A stretch of 64,000 nt of DNA from an uncultured Eubacteriales bacterium (GTDB taxonomy: Bacteria; Bacillota; Clostridia; Christensenellales; CAG-917), in NCBI GenBank assembly GCA_900544575.1, contig UQVO01000006.1, forward strand, positions 27,006-91,005, written 5' to 3'. This document shows positions 27,201-39,200 of this stretch, piece by piece. The notes under the pieces were generated by a model. That model made no database searches. It saw nothing but the letters and a program-made list of their open reading frames with translations, and had not been told where the DNA came from. The position numbers were made by a program, and so were the translations under genes. How positions within the stretch are numbered: position 1 is the stretch's first letter; every line of letters begins with the position of its first letter.

Positions 27201-30200
27201 ACCCCGAGACCGGCAGCACCGCGGATGTCGCCATCTATCTGATGAACGGCGACATCTACGTTGACCTCGAAGGGCTCGGCGGTCCCAAAATCAGCGCAAG
27301 GCTGTTCGATATCCTTGCGGAAATGGGCGTCAGCCCGTTCGGCGAAGGCGGTTCGGAAGCGGTGACTGCGGACGAGAATTCCGGCGACGGTTCCGGCAAC
27401 ACTTCGGAAGGTGTGGACATCAACGCCATCCTCAACGCGCTGGTGCGCACCATAGTGCTGCGTGAGGGCGGTTTCGCGCAGGCAGGCACTGACGGCTATT
27501 ACAACATTCTGCAGAGCGGAGTCGGCCTTGACCTTATGCTGCCGTCCAACCTCGTCGGCAACATAGTGAGCCTCATCGTCGGAAACGGCGAAGAGTACAG
27601 CTTCGACGACTTTATCCTCAACGAGGAACAGAGCCGCGTAAGCCTCGTTCTCGGCGGCGGCAACATCGCCATCGAAGTCGCGGCGCAGTCCGACACCGGG
27701 TTCAGCATAGCGGTATCCACGGAAGCGGGCATTACCATAGACGTTGCGACTCAGGACGACACCCTGCTGTCCTCCCGCGAGAGAAGCACCTATGTCGATA
27801 TGACCGATTTGGTGCTCAACATAATCGACCTCGTAAACGGCGAAACCACCGACGGAGGCGGGTTCGGTTCGCAGCGCGTTACGTTCAGCCTGTCCGGCAT
27901 GGCACAGTTCGAGTCGGACGGCGAGGGCAGCTACGACCTCGGCTCGCTGCTAGCGGATTATCTCGGCGACATAATCCTCGAACTCAACACGCAGGAAGCG
28001 TTCTCGGACGGCATCGCGTTCCGTCTGTCCGTGGCGGCGGACCTCGGAGCGATTGATTTCGCGTCGTTGACCGGCGACACCCCCGATTGGGACGCATTCC
28101 TCGAAAATACCGACCTCGACACCATCGAAGTCGCGCTGGAACTTCTGAACATCGACGATGCGGGCAACATCGAACAGGATAACGTGCTGGGCGGCATCTA
28201 CATTTCGCGCGGCAGATTGTATCTTGACGGCACCGACATCTTCGACGTGGTCGAGAATTATTCCTATGTGCCCAACTTCCTGCAGTTCGTCATCGAAGCC
28301 GCACAGCTCGGCGCGTCTGCGGACGTTACGACGGGCGAGAGCGGCGGCGCGTCTTCTCAGGCGCTTACCGCGGCGGTCACGGCATCCGAGGGCAGCACTT
28401 CGGCGCGTGACGCGCTTCTCGAACTCATCTATTCCGACACCGCAATGCAGATTGTGCTCACCAAGAGCATTATCAGCGCGGTGCTTGCCACGCTCGTACC
28501 CGACCTCGGCGGCATTGCCGACATCTTCGACAACTTCGACGTGACGCTGGGCGCGGAGATAGGCAGAATCGATTACGAAAGCGTTTACGACGTGTTCTAT
28601 GAGGCGACGGCGGCAGAAGACGGCGAATATGTGGCTGTCACGGAAAAAGACAGCATAACAGGTTTCCGTCCCGCCACGGCAGACGACGTCGGTGTGCAGA
28701 GATACTCCCTGACCCTCGTCGAAGCCGAGAGCGTGCTTGACGGCACTTATTACGTGAAGGAAGCGGACGGTACGTTTACCGCCGCGGTCGCGGGACACAG
28801 GTACAGCTATTACGAAACGGAAACTTACTCGCTCGCAGCAGAAGGGGTGACCGGTTCGTTTGTCAAACTTGTTGCTTTGGACACCGATGACAGAGAAATT
28901 TATCTCGAAAGCGACAAATATGTGTTCTACACCCCCGCGGAGAACGGAACATACAAAGTCGTTTCGTCGCTTGACGACGAAGTAAGCGGCGACAGCGTAT
29001 ATGTCATTTACGACGGTATGTACCGCCAGCTCGAATATACAGGTGAAGGCGAAACCGCCGAAGTGAATACTTATGTCAGGCAGTTGGGCTATGTGCGCGA
29101 TGCGGAGGGAAAATTCTACCGCGTCTACACGCCGCACACGGCGATATCCGACTTCTATCTTACGCTCGGCGCGCACGTCGGCACGATGAACGTCGGGCTT
29201 GAACTCGGCGGCATTGAGATAGAATTCGGCGGCACCGATTCTCTCGTGCCCGATTACGTCACCGCGGGCAAGACCAAGACCCCCGCGAAATATGACGGCA
29301 CGCAGGACAAGGCTTATACCTATGACGAAAATACGGGCGTCTATACAGAGGTAGAATCGCCGCAAACGGGAGAGGAATATTATTACGACGTATCCCTTGC
29401 TCCGTTCTACAATTCCGTCATTACGGTCGGGATGTCCGTTGAGTTCGAACTTTCCATCACGGAAGGGCAGATTGACGTGGGCCAGATTTTCGCGGGCATA
29501 CTCGGCGACCTCGACGGCATCGTCATCGAAATCCCCGAAACCAACAAGGGTTATTCCTCCGCACATCTGCGTCTGGACCTCTCCCTTATGCTGGATATGC
29601 AGGACCTGCCCGGTTCCGAAATAGCGGTCGAACTGTACAACCTGTCCTCCGAAACGGGGGCGGAAGTGAAATGGCTTGCGGCATACTATCTCGACGGTAT
29701 GCTGTATATCGACCTTTCCTTCTTCAATATGCCCAAGCTCGCCGTGCCGATGACGGAAATTTCCGACTTCATCGAAGATATGCTCGGCGACCTGCTCAAC
29801 ACTTCCATTTACGACGATGTCGAAATCTCCGGCGGCTCTTCGTCCGAAGCGATAACCGCTGACGATACATCGGCCTCGGACGACGAGAGAGCAGACCTCA
29901 CCACGGAAGAGAAGGTTGCGTCGCTGCTTATCAGCGAACGCAGACTCGCGCTCTCTGTCGGCAACGCGTTTATGCGTTATCTGCTTGAAAACATCACAAT
30001 CGGCGACGACCCGCTCGGAAGCCTCGTTTACGAAGACCTGCTCGGAGGACTCGACGTTGTGATAGACGTCAGCGACGGGCTCGATGTTTCGCTTGACCTT
30101 GCGCTTGCGCTTACGGGCGACCGTTATATCCTTGTCGACAACAACGCGAGCGAAGCAACCGACGACGTCCTCTACTATGTGTTTAAGGCGGGCGCGGACG

Positions 30201-33200
30201 GCGACGCGGCGGGACTGTTCGTGTACGATACGGAAGAAGAGGTTTACCGCGCGGCAAACACGCAGGATATCTCCGCAGGAACGACCACCTATGTGCGTTA
30301 CGAAGCGGCGAATGTCGACGGTGCATGGGTGTACTACACCTATACGGAATTTGACGGAACGCCTGCGGACGGCACCACCTATTACCGTTATGACGAGGCT
30401 CAGGACGCTTATGTGGCCGTCGGCGCGGACGAAGACACGACGGGTGTGACGCTTTATACCCGTGACAACGGCACCGCAGCGTCCAATCTGCCCGTGTATG
30501 CTTATGTCGCCGGAACGAGTGCGAATCCCAACGACTACGACACGGAACTCGACCTCTACGTCGGCATAAACAACGTCGATATGTACTTCACCGAACAGAG
30601 AGAGTATTCTCTGACGGCGGACGAACTGAAAGAATACTACAACTTCAACAGCGTCGATACGGTGTCGCTCAGCGAGACCATCTCTCTTGACCTGCTCTTC
30701 GACGTGGGCAGCGAGATAGACCTCGCAAGCCTGTTCGAGTATCTCTTCCCGGACAGCACTTACGACTTCGATACCATCATCGCAGCCATAGGCGAAGGCG
30801 ACCAGAAGGACGAAATCCTGCGCGGACTGGAACTCACCGTTTCGCTGGAATTCAAGCTCGGTGCGTTCATCAACTATCTGCGCAGTCTCGACGCGCTTTA
30901 CGAACTCGGTTCTCTTGACGAAAACGGCGTATTCACCGCTTTGGCGGAACTGCCCGAAGAGCTTGACCTCGTCACGTTTATACAGCTTGTGATGAGCCTT
31001 GTCGGCGCGAAGGCGGTGCCCAATGCGGACGGCAGCATCTATTACACGGACGACAATGTCGACGACCTCTTCGGCCTCGAAGATTTCCTCAACTTCGTCA
31101 ATGCGTCCGTGGTGCTCAGCACGTCGTCCAACGACGGAACACCCGACCATACGATGCTCGGCGTCTATCTCTCCCTCGGCGATGCGGATGGAGTGGAATA
31201 CGACGCGGACAAGCACGAAGGACAGCAGAGATATTCGCACTACTTCGCGTCCGCACTCGGCGATTACGGTTATGTCGACGGCAAGTACGTCCTCATATCC
31301 GAAATAGAGGGTTATGACGAAGCGGTGCACGGCAGATATTCTTACGACGCGTCCTTCCTCTATCCCGACGAGAACGGCAAATTCGTGCGCGAAAGCGCGG
31401 GTCTTTACGTCGACCTCAGCTACTTCGGTCAGCCCGGCGTGTACGTCAATCTGACCGAGCTGATGGACTTCATAGGCGGAATGATGGGGCAGGAAGTGTC
31501 GCTCGACGGCATAGGCGCGAGCGAGGCAATCACCGCGGCGGGTGACGACAGTTCCGTCTTCCCCGTCGACCTCGGCGACATTCTCGGCGGCGGCATCAAT
31601 CTGTCCGATTCGCTGCCTCTGCTTTCGCAGGAGATTGCGGCATACGTCCAGGCGTTCCTGTACGGCATCCGCATCACCTCTACTTACATCAGAGTCTTCC
31701 TGCAAGCGGACTTCATCGACAGACTCATAGACCTGCTCGACACCGACCCGTCGCTTGACTTCGGCGACTTCGAACAGTCTTACATCGGCATCAACGTCGA
31801 CGTCAACAACTACCTGTACGCAGGGCTTGACGGAGCAACCGCGGAACAGATAGAATTCGCGGACACCCGCTTCGCAATAGAGGATACGGGCGCGGACGGA
31901 GACGGAATGTATTACAAGACGGATGCGGGTTACTACGAACTGCGCTCCGATATGACCGCACAGGAAGAGGAGAATTATGACGGCAGTTATTACAACATCA
32001 CGCCGATAGAAACCTACCTCAACGTGAACGGCGAATACGTCCTTGCCTCCGAAGCGAGCAACACCGATTGGCTGCGTGCGGAAAGATATGACGCAGAAGG
32101 CGCGGTTGCTGCTGGCAATGCGGAGCTCGAAGGGACTTACAAGTTCTATGTCGCGGCGGACAGCGAATATGCGGGCGAAGACACCGACGGAAACGGTTAT
32201 GCCGAATTTGCGGTGGCGGACGACATTTACGTCGTGTATCCGTCCGACGAACAGAAACCCTTCATCGAAGCCAACATCTATCTCTGGAACCACAACATCA
32301 GTCTCGGCATCAATATGCCGACGACGTCCGGTGCGGAGTACAGCTACAATAATGTCGGCGAAGGGAATGGCGCTTACGAGGCGGTCGAGCTTGCTCTTTA
32401 CACTCCCGACAGCGTCATCGACGGCGACGGCGGTGCGGAGGGTAACGATTATCTCTACTACCGCGGAGAATACTATCAAATCACTCTTGACGCTCTTTAT
32501 ACCTATGTTGACGGTGCCCGTCAGCCTGTGAGTGATTGGAGCGCATTTGTCCGGAATCCCTATGCAGGCAACTATTACCTGCACGTGTTGGTCGAAGGTG
32601 AAGGTTTCGACCAGTACATCGTCATAGAAGAGGATTACGTTTACGAGAGAGAAGTGTACAAGACGGTCTACCGTTACGTCGGTGAAGGCAACGGCTCGTA
32701 TGAGCGTCTTGCCACCACGTCGCTTGTCAGCGTGCCCGAATTCCACGTCAACTTCGACTCCGATGTCGATTACGACGGATTGACGGAAAACGAGTATTAT
32801 GTGGACGACACGGGCAACCTTGTGGCAGGCAAAGCTCCCGCAGGCACGGAGAAAGTCTACGACAAGGAAGACGTGCACTTTGTGTACGACGAAGCGGCGG
32901 GAACATTTATGTCCGTTGCGGATTATCTCGCGGCAAACAGCCTTGATTCTCTGCCTGATGGTACGCGCGTCTATGACAGCGAATATATCAACTATCTCGA
33001 CACGGGCGACCTGTACTACCTCAACGTGGTCATCCGCGGTGAAATCTTCCTCGGACAGCACGTCGAATATCTGACCAAAGACGAGTGGACATCCGCAAAT
33101 CTCGGCGAACTTCCCGCAGACGCGTATGTGCTGGTGAGAGGGAAGTATGTCCCGTACGACGAGCACAATACCACGCACGCGGGGCTGACCAAGTATTACG

Positions 33201-36200
33201 CTTATGCGAACAGTTCTTCCGCGGTCAGCGAAGTGCTGGGCGCCATCCTCGGTGATATGGACGCGCTCTTCACGGTTGCGGACGGCTATCAGGCAAGACT
33301 GCCGTTCGAAATCCGCGCGACCGTAAAACTCGATTACGCCAACGAAACGGACTACAACTCCCTGTATGTCGCGGGGCTTGAACTCGCGGTCGACGTATGG
33401 CGCACCGAGGCATCCGACGACACGCTCTCTCACGTGCTCGGACTCTACTATATGAGCGACGTGTGGAACATCGGCGATAACGATATAACCAACGACGTCA
33501 TCAACAGCTCCGCACTCTATCTCGACCTCACCTGGCTGCTCGGCGACGGGGCGAAGTTCAAAGTGGACCTCAGCGCTTATCCGCTCGAAGACCTGCTCAA
33601 CGACAACATCGACATCGGTTCCATTTTCGGCGACGGCGCAAGCGAAGCAATCACCGCGGCGGACAAAACCGACCTCGGCGACACGAGCAAAGCAACGGTG
33701 CTGCTCAACGTCTTCTCGCGTTCCATAGCGCTGAAAGCGAGCGCGGGCCTTATCAAACTGCTTGTGGGTCTTATCGCTCCCGATATGTCGGCGACGCTGG
33801 AAGAAATGCTGCCCAATATGTCCATATTCGCGCAGATAGACGCCGCGCCGTATGACCTCACCATAGGCGCAACGCTGTATGACGAAGAAGGCACAGGGCT
33901 CCTCGACCTCGGTCTTACGCTCAACCTCTTCAACACGGACGACGCGTCCGAAGGGTTGCAGCTGTCGTTCGGGTCGCTGGAAGATTATGCGGAACTCAGC
34001 GCGGCGCAACTTGCGGCGAAGAGCAAAGATTACATCTATTACTACGGTCTGTTCACCCGCGATGACGATGTCGCAGGCGACGACTATTACATCAAAGACG
34101 GCACCGAAAAAGGTTACGTCCACATCAGCGAAGCAACGGAAGAGCAGATAGCTGCGGCGGGCGACGCCAAGTTCGTCTTCAATGACGACCCCGCATACGA
34201 CGTGTTTGTCAGCAGTGCGGCGAGAAACTCTTATGAGAAATCCGAGCGTTATGCGGCGATTCCCGAAGGATTTATCGTGCTGGATGACGCGGCAGATTAT
34301 ACCTGGGCAACCAACATAGGTACGCAGCTCTACTATTACTCTTATTCGTTCACCAGCGGAAGGGCGACGATGTACACCGTCAACAGCTCGCAGGTGGGGA
34401 ATATGTCCAACGGCATCCGCTTTGTCGATTACGGCATCGACGGTCAGAATGTCGGATACGCAAAACTGTACATCAACTACAATCTGCTCAGTTCGGAACA
34501 GAGAAGCCAGGCGCTTGTTCAGTTCGGTCTGACGGAAAGCGAAGTGAACAGCGTGCGCTACACGCTCGATTCACAGGGCGCGCACAAGCAGACGACCGTC
34601 TTCACCGATTACAAGACGCTGCTTTCGCTCGACCTCGAAGACCTCATTGCCGGCATAGGCGGCTCGGACGAAAGCACGGACACCACGAGTGCAATTCTCG
34701 ATATGCTGGTGGGCGGCTTGCAGGATGCGGGCCTTGAAACGGTGGAAATAGGCGGCACGCTGTCGCTCGACCTGACGTTCAGCGATGCAATCAACTGGAC
34801 GCGTCAGATGTCCAGGCTTATGGCGACGGACAGCAGCGCAGACACTTATTTCGAGATGCTGCTGGCGTCCCTTGCGATGAACAGTGCGGAATTCGTGTCC
34901 GCAATAGGTCTTGACATCAAGCTCGCGCTGCAAATCAGACTCGACGGGCTCATTGCTATGCTGCCCGACCTGCTCGGCGGCGGCGAAATCGACACCGCGG
35001 CGCTTCTCGGCGCAATCCTCGGCGGAGCGAGCATCTATCTCGAAATCGCAGTTGACACCAACTTCTTCGGCGACAAGATAGAGGACGCGCAGCCCATCAA
35101 GATATGGCTGCTCGTGGACGAAAACCTCGGCGCGGACATCTATCTCGATACGACAGGTCTTGGCAAAGTTATCGGCTCCGTCGGCGACGGTATGACCGAC
35201 TTCTTCGGCAAACTGAAACTCGAAGGAATGCTCAATCTCGGCGAGCTGCTTTCCGGCATTGCGGGCGGCAGCGGCGCAAGCGAGGCGGTGACTGCGGCTG
35301 ACAGCTCGTTCGTCATCGACATCGGCGACGCAACGACGGGGCTTATCCCCGAAGACATCTGGGGCGTGCTCAATCTGCTCGTCGGGCAGGTTCTGTTTGC
35401 GGGCGATATGATAAGCGTCGGCATCACCGAAAACCTGCTTGCGGGTCTTATCGAGGCGCTTGTGCCCGAATTCCCCGAGGAAGACCTCGAACTCCTGCCC
35501 ACCTTCACGGTGACGAGCGGAGCGGACACCAGCGGCGTCAACCTGCTCTTCGGCGACGGTTCGCTCGCATTGCAGGTCCAGCTCGGCGTCAGGGGCGGAT
35601 TTGACGATTACGCGCCTCTCGACGAGGTTGTCGAAGTCATCGAGCAACTCGGCTCCGCATCTGTGTACGGCATCGACGATATAAGCGCCTATCTCGGCGG
35701 CATCACGCTCAACAGCGAAAGCGAAGTGGTCATTTCCACCGAAGATTATGCGCTGGCAGTGTATGCTTCTCCCGAAGAAGCGTGGCTGGGTGACAGATAT
35801 ACCCTCAGCGGCTTCAACGCGGAAGGACATCCGGAATTCACGCTCGTTCAGGACGCTTATGCGGGCGCATTCACGCAGTCCGATGACGGATTGTACGGAA
35901 TACTTACGGAAGACCTCACAAGCTATCAGGGCGTGACGGGCGGACAGGTGACGGAAGGCACTTATGTGACCTATGAAGAGGGCACCTATATGCTCGTGAG
36001 CCGCATTGAGAAACTCACGAGAGAAACTTATTCGGGAGCACGTTACAGCTTCGACGAAGATGCGGTGACGGGCGAATACATCAAGCTCGGCGACGTGACC
36101 ATCGCGCTGGAACTCGGCGACATCGGCGTGCTTGTCAACGAGGAGTTCTCCGCTGCTCTCAGCGACGACGAGAAGGCGGCATACGGCAACGTGCTTTCAA

Positions 36201-39200
36201 GCAGTGTGCGTATCAGCACTTCCGTCGATGTGGGCTTCTACGGTCATACCGGTGCCGACATTGACCTCGGGTCGCTGGCGGACCTCATCTTCGGCATCGA
36301 CGCCATCAAGAGCGCACTGGGTGTCGAACTTACAAACAACAGCCTTGACGTAAACATCACGGGCGAGCTCGGAAACGAAGACGCGCCTTACTTCAACATT
36401 CAGCTTGACGGCTGGATTGACCTCGGCACCGGCAAGTTGCAGGTCCTGCTCGAAGTCGGACGCTATGACGAATCCGGCGGCCTCGATACTATGCTGGCGG
36501 TAAGTCTTGCAGACGACACGCTGTATGCGGACCTCAGCGGTCTGCTCGGCACGGGAGTGAAGGGTTATATCACCAATCTCGGTGTGGAAACGCTCATTGC
36601 TGATGCGCTCGGCGGTCTGACCGGCACGGGCACGCAGAATGCGGAAGCCACCACGGCGACCATTTCCGACACTTCCGATATGACTTTGCACGAGTATGCG
36701 TATCTTGCGGTTATGATTAACCCCGGATATTTCTCGCTGCAACTGACGCTGGCGGCAATCGAAGCCATCATTGCCAAGGTCGGAGCGGACAATCCCGACC
36801 TCAACCTCGGCGATATCGACCTGCCCGACCTCGGCGACATAATGATTGAGTCCAACGGAAGCGCGGAAGACGGGGCGTGGCTGTCGCTGAATGCCAAACT
36901 GTCCGAAGACTTCGGTGCGTCCATCGACATCGACCACCTCTACCTTGCGTCGAATCCCATCTACACCACGACCAACAAGGCGGGAGATGAAATCACGGGC
37001 ACGGAAGGCGGAAGAGCGAATGAGATATTCACCGATTACACCTTCCTGTATGATGTGGCAAGCGGTGAGCTCAATTCCGACCTCAACATCTCCGCAAGCG
37101 CGAGCGCGGAAATTTCGATGACGAGCGAAGGACTTAACCCCGGCGACGAAGGCTATGAAGACTCCCTCGCGGGCTGGGTCATCGACCTCGTGACGGGCTT
37201 GCTCGGCTCCACGTCCATATTCGTGACGCCTTACGACATCGGTGCGGAAGCGGACTACAACAAATACGGCGGGCCCATCTATGTCCTCGGCGAGGACGGC
37301 GCGTACGTCGAAGTCGGCAAAGTCGCCGCGGGCGGCAGCGGATACCATGCGCTGAAAGATGACGGCACTTACGATATGGACACCGTGACGACTTGGGAGA
37401 ACGGCGGTTACAGCCAGTATTACCGCACGACCATAGTCGAGGCGACCTTCGCGGCGAATGAGGTCAACCTTACTATCGACCTCGAAGCGGACCTCAACAT
37501 CGGCGCCATCGTCACCTACGGCATAGGAGGCATCCTGTTCAGCGACCTCCGTGTGTCGGTCGGCCTCGGCTCGCCGTTCAACAGCACTATCCTCGAAGTG
37601 TACTATCTCGGCTCTTCGAGACTGTCCGATGCGGCAAATAACAACATCTACACCCTCGTCGAAGACGTCGAAACGGGCAACCTCGGCGCGTTCAACGACG
37701 CAATCTACATCGACGCGAGCGGCCTCGGTCTCGGAAAGATTAAGTTCCAGGGTCTTGCGGGTGTCTTAGGCGCGAACATAGGGCAGATTTACGACAACGA
37801 CGCGCTCTCCGCCGATGCGGGCAGCGCTGCGGATGAGACGGATACCGGTGCGGAAGAGGGCACCGCGTCGGAAGGCGAGTCTTTGCCTTCCGCAAGCGTG
37901 TCGCTCGGCATCAACATCGCCGAGAACTATGTCGGCATCGGCATTGACCGCAACCTCATCCAGACGGTGTTCGGGCTGCTCGGCGACAGCCTCGGCGGCA
38001 TCAGCCTGCCCGACGTGCAATCGCTCAACCTCGGCCTCACCTTCGGCGAAGTCGGTCTCAGCTCCATTGCAATAGATGCCGAACTCGACGCTGCGGGCAC
38101 CGGCGCGCATATAGCGCTCTCCGACCTCGAAGTGTCCCTCGACCCCTTCGTTGATGTGGACAGCCTTGTCAACCAGGTCGCGACCCAGTTTGCAGGCTTG
38201 ACCTACTCGCAGACCGCCGGCACAATGACATTGTTGCAGAATATACTTGACGGGCTGAACGCCAACTTGTCCTTGAATATTGACAAGAAAGCTGAGTCTA
38301 TCGTGCAGTCTACGGGTGCTTGGGGTGGCTTGGTAGGAGGCGGTTTTGATGCCGTTCAGGTCAACAGAAATTCAACGGTAAGCGTAACAGGTTCGGGTGG
38401 TTATCATACGCCTTCTGATGGCGCGGCAGATGATATCCCATATGACTATATGCTGTATCTTACTGCTACTGCACGTCATCCTGAAATTACCGACAATAGC
38501 GGAATATCTGTCGATATTTACTTCGGCAATGCCAATTTGTGGATTGACAACTTAGGATTGAACCTTGGCGGCTTAGAAAACATTGACCTAATTATGAATG
38601 CTATCAATGGTATGTCACTTGGTAGTATGCTTAATGGCTTGCTCAATTTCGGATATTCCGATGCCGATAATTCGAGTTGGAGTCCGTCTAACCCTGTTGC
38701 AACGACGGCATCCGATGAAACTTTAAACAAAACGTCTTATGCAACGACGGCATCCGAGGTGACCGATTACACAATCAATTGGTCAAATAAATATAGTGGC
38801 AATGCAAATTCCACTTACACATCGACAGCAAGCTCCTTGGCATTGGAGAGTTTGGTTGAAAAGGTTGAAGTCAACCTGTTTAACAGAAACGGCTATCAGC
38901 CATATCTCAGTGATATGCCTTGGGTGGATCAGACTTTGACTGAGGCAACCGACGCATCCCTCTTGTCCGTGAAAGTCGAACTCAGCAAAGACGGATACAA
39001 CGAATTGATGATTTTCGTGTATAAGATGCTGTTCGGGTTGTTGCAAACTGCCGTAGATACAAATGCAAGCAGCTCAGCTTACTTTGCGTTGAACAGTGAC
39101 GCAAATATCGAACGTCATTGGAGCGATAATCGTAAGTACACAATTTCCAATCTGCTTCGCGAACTTGACTATATCGATTCGTTGAGTGGCAGTGCACATG

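Noticed and set aside
27950..34123. A 2,057-codon open frame on the minus strand opposite the giant gene
   Set aside because: It arises because the giant gene's GAC/GTC/CTC-rich codon use suppresses stop codons in the opposite frame. Its product is a His/Val/Arg/Phe-rich string with no domain, and other such antisense frames appear along the gene and vanish in the AT-rich patch.
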